A stretch of 64,000 nt of DNA, taken from assembly GCF_015160855.1 (NCBI RefSeq), contig NZ_CP063373.1:6510001-6574000 (forward strand), written 5' to 3'. Of the stretch, positions 57,701 to 64,000 are shown in pieces (position 1 is the first letter of the stretch; each line of letters starts with the position of its first letter). The position numbers and the translations under genes were made by a program. Under the pieces are notes generated by a model. The model was not told where the DNA came from. It saw only the letters and a list, made by a program, of their open reading frames with translations, and searched no databases. The stretch comes from Streptomyces ferrugineus. Its GTDB lineage: Bacteria; Actinomycetota; Actinomycetes; Streptomycetales; Streptomycetaceae.

Positions 57701-60700
57701 CGCCGTCGAGAGCGCACTGGGTGACGGCGGCGGCGTCCGGGGCGCGGCGCGCGGCGGCGTCGAACAGTCCGCCCAAGGTCGTCGGGATGATCGGCGCGGG
57801 GCTCCGGGTGCCCTCGGGCGCCAGGGAGTCGACCAGGGCGTCGGGCCGGGTGAGCAGGCCGGCGAGAGTGGTGGTGAACGTGTGCAGGATCGCCCGGGCG
57901 CTCGCCTCCCGCAGCAGCTCGCCGTCGTAGATCAGGTTGAAGCGCGGGCGACCGTCGGGTGTGCGCTCCACCACCAGCGTCAACGGGTAGTGCGGGGCGC
58001 CCTCGTTCACGATGTCGGTGACGACCAGCGTATGGCCGGGCGCCCGCAGCGCGTCCACATCGGTCGCCACGTCGAACACCACCAGGGTGTCGAACAGGGA
58101 GCCGGCACCGGCCTGGCGGCCGACCCTCGCCAGCGAGACATGCTGGTGCGGCAGCACCGCGCTCTGGTGTTCCCGCACCGAGGCGAGCAGGTCCCGCGCG
58201 GTGGTCGAACCGGTCCAACGGGCGCGCACGGGGATCGTGTTGATGAACAGACCCACCATGTCCTCGATGCCGGGCACATCGGCGTCGCGCCCGGACACCG
58301 TGGAACCGAACACCACGTCCCTGCCGTGCAGGATGCCGCCCAGCGTCACCGCCCAGGCGCTGTGCACGGCGACGCTCAGCGGCACGCCGGCCGACCGGAC
58401 GGCCGCGTCGATGTCGTCGCCCGGCTCCACGGCGGTGTCGGCGAACCGGTCGGACGGCGTGTGCCCCTCGGCGACCAGCGAGGGGCCGGGCAGTTCGGCG
58501 AGCTGGTCGCGCCATACCCGGTCGCTCTCGTCGTCGTCGCGTCCGGCGAGCCAGCGTACGTAGTCGGGGAAGCCGCCGAGCGGGTACGTGGTCCCCGGCG
58601 CGTGGTACTCGGCCAGCAGCGCGCGGAGCATCGTCGGCACCGACCAGCCGTCGGCGATGATGTGGTGCACGGTCTGCACCAGGACGCTGCGGCCGGAGCC
58701 CGCGCGGATGAGCGTGTACCGCATCAGCGGGCCGGTGGCCAGGTCGAACCCGGCGCTGCGGTCCCGGTCGGCGTAGTCGCGTATCTCTTCGTCGGTGATG
58801 CCGGGACGGTCCAGTGTGGTGAAGGGGGCCTCCACACCGCCCTCCAGCACCGAGACCACGCGGCCGTCCGTGAGGGCCACGAACCGCGCGGCCAGGTTGG
58901 GGTACAGCGTGAGCAGCCGGGTGGCCGCCGCCGCGAGCCGGTCGGGGTCCACCTCGCCGTCCAGTGTCAGCAGCTGCTGTTCGACGTAGCTGCCCGCCGA
59001 ATCGCCGTCGAAGACCGAGTGGAAGTACAGGCCCTCCTGCAACGGGGTCAGCGGCAGTACGTCCCGCAGCGCGGGGCCGTCCAGGTCGTCGACGTCGGCC
59101 TGGGTGAGGGGCACCAGCCCGAAGTCGCTGGGAGAGTGGCCGCCCTGGTCGAGCGCGGCCAGCCCGGCCAGAGCCGACCGGAAGTATGCGCTGAGAGTGT
59201 CGATGTCCTCGTCGGTGAACATCCCATCGGGCCAGGAGATGGTGGTGACCAGCTCGTACTCGCCGGTCGAGGCGGCGGGTTCGGCGATCGCGTTGAACTC
59301 CAGGGGGCGCGGCAGGCTCATCCTCGGGTCGCGCTTCTCACCCAACTGGCCGGTGCTGTCGGCGAGTTGCCACTCCCCCGTCGAGCCCGCGTCGAAACGC
59401 CCGAGGTAGTTGAACAGGACTTGCGGTGCGGGGGCGTCGAACTCGGTGTGGGTCAGGTACCGCAGGGCACCGTAGGAGACGCCGTTGTCGGGCACCTGGG
59501 CGAGGTCTTCCTTGACCGCCTTGAGCGCGGCGGCCAGGTACTCGGGTGCGGTGAAGTCGGACGCCGCGCCGGGGTCGACGGTCACCGGGAACAGGGTGGT
59601 GAACCAGCCCACGGTCCGCGACAGTTCCGGCTCGAAGCCCGCGGAGTCCGCGACGAACCCTCCTTCGCGGCCGTGCCCCTCGAGTTCGATGTGCGCGAAC
59701 GTCTGATCCTGCCCGAGATCGCGGCGCCACCGGGCCAGGGCGACGGCGAGCGCGGTCAGCAGTACGTCGTTGACGCCGGCGTGGAACCTCGCGGGGATCT
59801 CGCCCAGCAGCGCGGCCGTGACGTCGGGGCCGACCGAGACGGTCCGTATGCGCTCCCGCGCGACGGTGTCGGCCGCGGACAGCGCCCGTCGGCCCACCCG
59901 CTGGTCCTCAGCCGGCAGGGAACGCCGGTAGTAGGAGCTGTCCGCGTCGAACGCGGCGCGCTCCAGCATCTGCGTCCAGCGCCGGAACGACGTGCCCACC
60001 GGGGGCAGCTCGATCGGCGCGCCCGACGTGAACTGCCGCCAGGCGGTGGCCAGGTCGTCCAGCAGGACCCGCCAGGACACGCCGTCGATCACCACGTGGT
60101 GGGCGACCAGGAGCAGTTGCCGTGCCTCGCGCCGCCAGACGGCACGCAGCATCACACCGCCCGCCGGGTCCAGCCCTTCGGTGGCGAGGGCGACACACTC
60201 ATCGAGCGGTCGGTCGCTCCCCTGCCAGCCCACGGCGGCCTGGTCCGCCTCCGGGATGTCGAAGCTCCAGCGGTCTCCGCGCACCAGCTTGGCGCGCAGC
60301 ATGTCGTGCCGCCGGACCACGGCGGTGAGGATCTCGTCGAGGGCGTCGGCGGTCAGGTCCGCCGGAGTGTTCAGCACCACCGACTGCACGAATCCGTCGA
60401 TCGCGTCCGTGGTCTCGCCGAGCCACTGCACGATGGGCGATCCCACGACGGAACCGGTCGCGACATCGCGGTGGTCCACGGTGGAGACGTCCTCACGGGC
60501 TGCCACCGCCGCCAGCGTCCCCACGGTGCTGTTGGTGAAGATCTGCCGTGCCGTGACGTAGAGGCCCGCGTCGCGCAGCGCGCTCAGCAGCGAGATCGCC
60601 AGGATGCTGTCTCCGCCGAGTTGGAAGAAGTCCTGGTCGACACCGACTTCGTCGAGCCGCAGCACCGCGGCGACCGTCGCGCACACCACGCGCTCGTCGT

Positions 60701-62639
60701 CGGTGGCGGGCGGGACGATCGAGCCCGTCCCGATGGCGGGCTCCGGCAACGCGTTCCGGTCGAGCTTGCCGTTCGCGGTGAGCGGGAACCGCGTCATCAC
60801 GACGACGTGTGCGGGCACCATGTACTCCACCATGTGCTCGCTGGCCCACGCCTTGACCTCGTCCGCGCGCAGGTCCTCGCTCCCGGCGGCCGGGATCACG
60901 TACCCCACCAGGTAGGTGCCGCCCGCCGCGTTCTTCTTCGCGACGACGCAGGTGTGCCGTACGCCGGGGTGCTCCGCGAGGCCGACCTCGACGTCCTCGA
61001 TCTCCAGCCGCATACCGCGGATCTTGATCTGGTTGTCGGCGCGGCCGAGGAAGTCCAGCGATCCGTCCGGGGCGAACCTCGCGAGGTCACCGGTCCGGTA
61101 CAGCCGGGATCCGTCGTTCGCGAAGGGGTTCGCGACGAACCGGGACGCCGTCAGTGCGGGCGCGCCCACGTACCCGCGTCCCAGGAGGAATCCACCCACG
61201 TACAGTTCGCCGCCGACCCCGACCGGGACCGGGCGCAGTTCGTCGTCCAGCACGTACAGCTGGGTGTTGGGATTGGCCTTGCCGATCGACGTCGACAGGC
61301 GTTCCGCGGCGCCCCGGTAGATGACGTGCGAGACACCGATCGTCGTCTCGGCCGGGCCGTAGCCGTGGTACATGGGGATGTCGAGCCTGGTGCGGAACCG
61401 CTCGTACAGCTCCGGGGTCAGCACCTCGCCGCCGCACCACACGTGCCGCAGGCTCTCCAGGCGGTCGGAGTCGCCGGCGATCTCCAGGAGCACGTCCAGC
61501 ATGGACGACACCAGGTAGGTGAAGGTGACGCGCTGTTCGGCGATGACGCTCAGCAGGTGGTGCGGGTCGCGTTCGCCGCCGGGGCGCAGGACCACCAGTC
61601 TGGCGCCGGACACCAGGGGCAGGAAGATCTCGTTGATGGAGATGTCGAAGGACAGCGGCGCCTTGAACAGCGACGCGTCATCGTGCCCGAAGCCCAGGAT
61701 CTCGCCCACCTGCCACAGCAGGCGCTCGCTGATCGCCTCGTGCCGGATCATCGCGCCCTTGGGCCGCCCGGTCGAACCGGACGTGAAGATCACGTAGGCA
61801 AGGGCGTCGCCGAGAACGGTGACCCCGGTCCCCTCGGTGGAGTAGCAGCCGTACCGCCAGTCGCCCAGGTCGACGGCCACCGCTTCCGGCTCGCTCGGGT
61901 CGTGCTCGCCCGAGTCGTTGAGCTGCGCCACGACACGGGCGTCCTCGATGACGACGGCTCGGCGCTCGGCGGGCCACAGCGGATCGAGCGGGACGAACGC
62001 GCACCCCGCCTCGAGCACGGCGAGCAGTCCGATCACCATGTCGGCGCAGCGGCTGAGGGAGATGCCGACGACCTGTTCGGGGTCAAGTCCGCGTTCGATC
62101 AGATGGTGAGCCAACTGGCTGGACAGCTCGGCCGCCTGACGGTAGGTCAGCGAGCGGTCCTCGTCGACGATGGCGACGGCGTCCGGCCTGGTCCGCGCCT
62201 GCTCGCGGAACAACTCCACGATGGTCGGGCGGGCCCGGTCGGCCCTGGTGTCGTTCCACCGGGCCAGGATTTCGAGCCTCGACGCCATGCCGGACGGGCT
62301 GATGGTGCCGATGGGCCGGTCAGGGAACTCTGCCAGGTCGTCCAGCGCCGGCTGGGCGTCGGCCGGCGCGACGCCCTCCGGGACGGTGATGCTCCGGCCG
62401 TCCGCGCCGACCTCCCAACCGCCGGGCGCCGTCCCGCCGTTGTCGACCCAGCCGAGGACGTCGGCGAACAGGGTGCCGGGGGTGAGGTCGATGCCGTCGG
62501 GGCTCCGGCCCGTCGCCCAGTACGACAGCCCGATGGCACACGCTTCGACGATGGTCTTGTCGGTGTAGTCGCCGATTCGCCGGCGTACGTCGGCCAGGCG
62601 CGCGGGAGACAGCTGTATGAGACGAGCGCTCGGTTCCAT
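51732..62639 (-). CDS. cchH: trimodular NRPS, coelichelin synthetase CchH
   Basis: 3635 aa, close to the length I recall for S. coelicolor CchH. A stub of about 105 aa is followed by A1 (106-620), T1 (GGDS about 675), E1 ([10 protein letters not shown] about 845), C2 (HHIIADGW about 1323), A2 (1620-2110), T2 (GGDS about 2165), E2 ([10 protein letters not shown] about 2341), C3 (YHLLLWDGW about 2739, first His replaced by Tyr), A3 (3050-3540) and T3 (GGHS about 3590). There is no thioesterase. The codes read DINYWGGIGK (formyl-hydroxy-Orn), DFWNIGMVHK (Thr) and DMENLGLINK (hydroxy-Orn). ATG 62639 is chosen; ATG 62666 lies against the iron box with no ribosome site. Confidence 0.95.
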   Translation of the reverse strand: MEPSARLIQLSPARLADVRRRIGDYTDKTIVEACAIGLSYWATGRSPDGIDLTPGTLFADVLGWVDNGGTAPGGWEVGADGRSITVPEGVAPADAQPALDDLAEFPDRPIGTISPSGMASRLEILARWNDTRADRARPTIVELFREQARTRPDAVAIVDEDRSLTYRQAAELSSQLAHHLIERGLDPEQVVGISLSRCADMVIGLLAVLEAGCAFVPLDPLWPAERRAVVIEDARVVAQLNDSGEHDPSEPEAVAVDLGDWRYGCYSTEGTGVTVLGDALAYVIFTSGSTGRPKGAMIRHEAISERLLWQVGEILGFGHDDASLFKAPLSFDISINEIFLPLVSGARLVVLRPGGERDPHHLLSVIAEQRVTFTYLVSSMLDVLLEIAGDSDRLESLRHVWCGGEVLTPELYERFRTRLDIPMYHGYGPAETTIGVSHVIYRGAAERLSTSIGKANPNTQLYVLDDELRPVPVGVGGELYVGGFLLGRGYVGAPALTASRFVANPFANDGSRLYRTGDLARFAPDGSLDFLGRADNQIKIRGMRLEIEDVEVGLAEHPGVRHTCVVAKKNAAGGTYLVGYVIPAAGSEDLRADEVKAWASEHMVEYMVPAHVVVMTRFPLTANGKLDRNALPEPAIGTGSIVPPATDDERVVCATVAAVLRLDEVGVDQDFFQLGGDSILAISLLSALRDAGLYVTARQIFTNSTVGTLAAVAAREDVSTVDHRDVATGSVVGSPIVQWLGETTDAIDGFVQSVVLNTPADLTADALDEILTAVVRRHDMLRAKLVRGDRWSFDIPEADQAAVGWQGSDRPLDECVALATEGLDPAGGVMLRAVWRREARQLLLVAHHVVIDGVSWRVLLDDLATAWRQFTSGAPIELPPVGTSFRRWTQMLERAAFDADSSYYRRSLPAEDQRVGRRALSAADTVARERIRTVSVGPDVTAALLGEIPARFHAGVNDVLLTALAVALARWRRDLGQDQTFAHIELEGHGREGGFVADSAGFEPELSRTVGWFTTLFPVTVDPGAASDFTAPEYLAAALKAVKEDLAQVPDNGVSYGALRYLTHTEFDAPAPQVLFNYLGRFDAGSTGEWQLADSTGQLGEKRDPRMSLPRPLEFNAIAEPAASTGEYELVTTISWPDGMFTDEDIDTLSAYFRSALAGLAALDQGGHSPSDFGLVPLTQADVDDLDGPALRDVLPLTPLQEGLYFHSVFDGDSAGSYVEQQLLTLDGEVDPDRLAAAATRLLTLYPNLAARFVALTDGRVVSVLEGGVEAPFTTLDRPGITDEEIRDYADRDRSAGFDLATGPLMRYTLIRAGSGRSVLVQTVHHIIADGWSVPTMLRALLAEYHAPGTTYPLGGFPDYVRWLAGRDDDESDRVWRDQLAELPGPSLVAEGHTPSDRFADTAVEPGDDIDAAVRSAGVPLSVAVHSAWAVTLGGILHGRDVVFGSTVSGRDADVPGIEDMVGLFINTIPVRARWTGSTTARDLLASVREHQSAVLPHQHVSLARVGRQAGAGSLFDTLVVFDVATDVDALRAPGHTLVVTDIVNEGAPHYPLTLVVERTPDGRPRFNLIYDGELLREASARAILHTFTTTLAGLLTRPDALVDSLAPEGTRSPAPIIPTTLGGLFDAAARRAPDAAAVTQCALDGGTRSLTYGELEDAKDELASALRAAGVGPGRRVAVAVPRSVEQVVALVAIVSAGGAYVPLDLAYPDERLEYILIDAAPQVVLVAREQRDRFTRLLARAGVSAGVLVQGDELPIATSEPEREVGPHDPAYVIYTSGSTGRPKGVVVPHSSVVTLLANTQPDMAFGPHDVWVQFHSFSFDFAVWELWGALAYGGELLVPEYALTRSPVDFHRLVRERGVTVLNQTPSAFYQFIEADRHAGEPLPALRRIIFGGEALDLGRLGGWVERYGTGSPELVNMYGITETTVHVTHRVLTDEDFDGGDVSPIGGPIPGLVTYLLDDRLRPVPPGRVGAIYVAGDQVSLGYLGKPGLTAARFVADPFVGGGSRMYHTGDLARRTLDGELQFTGRADDQVQLKGFRVESGEVESAIRDLDGVIDVAVTVADSGDHLVAHVVGRVPDDFTAVLSAKLPVHMVPGRVLPVDALPLTVNGKLDRKALIERAAHDDTPVADSSGTCDAALAALIGIFAETLPGSEVDADTDFFRAGGDSIVAITVINRARALGLHIAPRDVFLFRTPRALAEQVGASASQVEASPAPARREDGPLTPTPIILRQRELGGSLARFAQARTLVAPEGAGIADAQRAANAVVAAHPALRLRLRVEHGVWALRTEPAREVTVVRPETTDATTAANEAAGRLDPESGDVIAFSWLEASRTLVVTVHHLAVDSVSWLVLLDDLATAMRGETLAPPTTSYAEYAEALTSRSAQVIDDLGHWITTLQAPPLLSEVEELRETAVVLAPKVTDRVIRSAPAALGVGLTELLCGALRTALTHIQPSPTDLAIELERHGRVPVLEHHDYTRTVGWFTSLAPVRLTAHTDPVAAAREIGERQPDERGHVAYGQLRYLNPQTAPLLSARPQVLFNYLGRGSESRALHITGGDQGSPYAVEVNAWLDEADGSLHAAFTLAEGIPDAITEHWRRALERIADASATAERTAPVTPLQRGLFFQAQMAGSAGHYVAQSWFTFDRRLDTDALAEAMAYVIARHPVVGAGFATDDDGNPVQVLKAGRRVDVRTVALSTDAEIDALRARDRDTGFDPGEPPLIRVTVVRLPDDRDGLLLSYHLLLWDGWSREIVLRDLFDAYEAVVAGEALEAAPATPSFEDYARALDAKDPAVAERFWAEHLAGLPGPTLLAGPAPTLSDDLPRALVHTLSAEQSDLLREAARTHGVTLNSVLTGAFGLLLAAHTGRGDAVFGVTVSGREGEGLSDIVGVLLNTVPMWTRARPDDTVRGYLSAVQAARVGAMEHEHLGLGEIQRASGHDTLFDNLFVLQNFLDLDAFTEMNARHGITSVKADDSTHYPFTWVVTPGDRFTVKLEYRDGDTDHARRLLDDYLRVLEDLVRSTGPVGALRGPGLEPEPAERTDVGTDTVVDRFDQAADRDPQRVALVAHGSTMTFAQLRDRSRAVAGVLAGRGIGPERTVGLAIPRSLDSIVALFAVLRVGAAYVPLELDHPDERIASIVDDARPDVVLTVSAVAPRLASLTGDLIELDRPLPDAEPYPTFAPDDPNRLRHPAYTIYTSGSTGKPKGVVTEYAGLTNMLINHQRRIFEPVLAEHGHRVFRIAHTVSFAFDMSWEELLWLADGHEVHICDEELRRDAPRLVEYCLEHGIDVINVTPTYAQQLVAEGLLDNPARRPALVLLGGEAVTPTLWRRLAETEGTVGYNLYGPTEYTINTLGVGTFECQDPVVGVAIDNTDVYVLDPWLRPLPDGVPGELYVSGIGIARGYLGRPAQTAHRFVACPFGEPGERMYRTGDLVVRRPDGNLMYLGRTDQQVKIRGHRVEPGEVEAVFAAHPAVRFVAAVAQPDPQVDGAHRLAAYLVLEGAELATVAAEVGAALPDFLRPTHFAQVDSIPLTVNGKADTKALPEAKPLGALTTAGERGPRTETETVVCEFFAEALDLDDDEVSAVSDFVSLGGHSMLAVRLIGLLRREYGPVITIRDLFTLRTPEAIARHLDDNS

Positions 62640-62666
62640 CGACGACTCAACGCCCCTTCTGAGCAT

Positions 62667-62685
62667 AAAAGTTAGTCGAACCTAA
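62667..62685. promoter_or_regulatory. iron box before the NRPS gene
   Basis: On the minus strand it reads TTAGGTTCGACTAACTTTT, 14 of 19 to the consensus, and a second weaker match (TTAGGTAGTCC...) overlaps its upstream side up to 62702. It lies between the two operon genes, so the NRPS probably has its own iron-controlled promoter. Confidence 0.7.
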
Positions 62686-62696
62686 CTTAGGACTAC

Positions 62697-64000
62697 CTAA
62701 CTACCTTCTCGCCAGGCGCGCCACAGTCGCGCGTACCGGCCGCCCAGGGCGACCAACTCCTCGTGCGTGCCCTGCTCGACGATGCGTCCCGCGTCCAGTA
62801 CGGCGATCCGGTCCGCCGACATCGCCTGGGTCAGCCGGTGCGCCACGAACAAGGTGGTCCGGCCCGAGCAGGCGGCCAGCACGGCCCGTTCCAGCTCGGC
62901 GGCGCCCTCACTGCCCGCCTCCGCGGTCGACTCGTCGAGCACCACCACCGGCGACCGGCGCAGCGCCAGCCGGGCCAGCGCGATCTGGGCGACCTTGGTG
63001 ACGTCCAGGCGTTCGCCGCCCTCGCCGACCAGGGTGTTCAGCCCGTCGGGCAGTGCCTCGGCCCACTCGCCCGCGCCGACGGTGCGCAACGCGTCCATCA
63101 GCTCGGCGTCGGTCGCAGCCGGTGCGGCCAGCCTCAGGTCGTCGGCGAGCGGACCGGAGAACACGTGTGTCTCCTGCGTCAGGATGCTCACCAGGGCACG
63201 CGCCCCGGCCTCGTCCAGACCGGCGAGGTCGGTCGGCCCGATGCGCACCGAACCGGCCTGCGGGGTCCCGATGCCCGCGATCAGCGCGGCCAGGGTCGTC
63301 TTGCCCGCACCCGTCGCCCCCACCAGCGCGAGCGAACCACCCGCCGGGATCGCCAGGTCGACGTCCCTGAGGACCGGCTCCTCGGTGCCGGGATAACTGA
63401 ACGTCAGCCCTTCCACCGTCACCGGCAGCGGCGCGGGTTCCGCGGACGCGACGTCCGGGTCGCCCACCAGCCGGCCCTCCGCGGCCTCCCCCAGGACGCC
63501 GACCAGGCGGGTCAGGCTCGCGCCCGACTTCTGCGCCTCGTCGAAGGTGAACATGATCAGGCCCAGCGGGGTGAACAGCCGGTGGAAGAGCAGCGGGGCC
63601 GCCGACACCTCGCCCAGGCTGGCGGCATCGGCCTCCAGCAGGGCGTACCCCACCAGCAGGATCAGCACCAGCCCGATGAACTCGGCGCGGTTCTCCCGGC
63701 CGACGAACCGGCCGAAGAACCGGAACACCTCGATGCCGAGATCGCGCACCCGCCACGACTCTTCGGTGACCTTCTCGCGAAAGGCATCCTCCAGGCGGTA
63801 CGCCCGGACCGTGTCGATCCCGTTCAGACCACTGATCAACGCCTGCGCACGGTCCGCCTGGGCCACCCGCTGCTTCCGGTAGAGCGGGGCGGAGCGCGGC
63901 AGATACCAGCGCAGGGCCAGCGCGTACGCGGGCAGCGCACCGGCCCCCGCCAGGCCGAGCCGCCAGTCCAGTCCGAACATGCCGAACGTGGCGATGGCGA
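62697..64000 (-). CDS. cchG: ABC exporter half-transporter (CchG), 5' end outside window
   Basis: The visible 434 codons hold the last membrane helices and a full nucleotide-binding domain; the frame stays open to the edge (IATFGMFGLDWRLGLAG), so the start is missing. Walker A (ALVGATGAGKTTLAAL), Walker B (VVVLDEST) and switch His (LFVAHRLTQA) are intact. The signature is lost: GGERLDVTKVAQIALARL stands where LSGGQ belongs. This is the mirror image of the defect in the half-transporter at 50045. Expected to form the heterodimeric coelichelin exporter. Confidence 0.88.
   Translation of the reverse strand, partial: AIATFGMFGLDWRLGLAGAGALPAYALALRWYLPRSAPLYRKQRVAQADRAQALISGLNGIDTVRAYRLEDAFREKVTEESWRVRDLGIEVFRFFGRFVGRENRAEFIGLVLILLVGYALLEADAASLGEVSAAPLLFHRLFTPLGLIMFTFDEAQKSGASLTRLVGVLGEAAEGRLVGDPDVASAEPAPLPVTVEGLTFSYPGTEEPVLRDVDLAIPAGGSLALVGATGAGKTTLAALIAGIGTPQAGSVRIGPTDLAGLDEAGARALVSILTQETHVFSGPLADDLRLAAPAATDAELMDALRTVGAGEWAEALPDGLNTLVGEGGERLDVTKVAQIALARLALRRSPVVVLDESTAEAGSEGAAELERAVLAACSGRTTLFVAHRLTQAMSADRIAVLDAGRIVEQGTHEELVALGGRYARLWRAWREGS

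Noticed and set aside
57882..62675. A 1597-codon plus-strand open frame opposite the first part of the NRPS
   Set aside because: Composition rich in V, G, R, H and Q is typical of antisense frames here; no homology is recognisable.

Overview
This window is high-GC DNA with strong third-position GC bias, dense ATGA-type gene overlaps and GTG/TTG starts, typical of a Streptomyces chromosome. The right end carries a recognisable coelichelin (hydroxamate siderophore) locus, and the gene mix (polysaccharide, IS element, regulators, transporters) suggests an accessory chromosome arm. All calls come from reading the sequence and from memory of protein families; no database search was run.

Layout. 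(1) 1-4.65 kb: quinate/shikimate catabolism: a 3-dehydroshikimate dehydratase (cut by the left edge), a shikimate/quinate dehydrogenase, a TetR regulator and an MHS-type transporter. A shared 23-bp motif lies upstream of both transcription units. (2) 4.65-15.2 kb: a surface-polysaccharide island with UDP-GlcNAc 2-epimerase and UDP-ManNAc dehydrogenase (giving UDP-ManNAcA), three glycosyltransferase genes, a methyltransferase and a coiled-coil protein. Two copies of a 147-161 bp palindromic, MITE-like element lie here, and one has broken a VOC-family gene. (3) 15.4-22.4 kb: a secreted GH31 glycosidase, a complete IS481-family element, a TetR/efflux unit with tandem operators, and a serine hydrolase. 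(4) 22.4-31.2 kb: a cluster joining GTP cyclohydrolase II, a creatininase-family protein, a catalytically degenerate pterin-synthase homologue, a glycosyltransferase, a methyltransferase, a flippase-like membrane protein, a dehydrogenase and a CDP-alcohol phosphatidyltransferase. It looks like a pathway for a pterin- or pyrimidine-derived glyco(phospho)lipid whose product I do not know, and it is my main candidate for an undescribed system. (5) 31.2-38.5 kb: a 27-bp tandem-repeat array, an MFS gene, an ABC importer with a fused double permease but no ATPase, a GNAT, and a P-loop ATPase gene pair. (6) 38.7-44.2 kb: an EF-G paralogue, a MarR-controlled P450-ferredoxin pair and a methyltransferase. 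(7) 44.4-64 kb: an iron-controlled region. Three DmdR/IdeR-type iron boxes precede an isochorismatase-argB unit, the divergent mbtH and esterase genes, and the trimodular NRPS.

The NRPS has the order A-T-E-C-A-T-E-C-A-T. I read the adenylation-domain specificity codes as DINYWGGIGK, DFWNIGMVHK and DMENLGLINK, which are those known for coelichelin synthetase CchH. Two flanking ABC exporter half-transporters have complementary defects and should work as a heterodimer. The nearby N-acetylglutamate kinase and an N-acetylglutamate-synthase-like GNAT could raise ornithine supply for the siderophore. The kinase carries an ArgC-like N-terminal remnant. The uptake genes, ornithine hydroxylase and formyltransferase expected for coelichelin would lie beyond the right edge.
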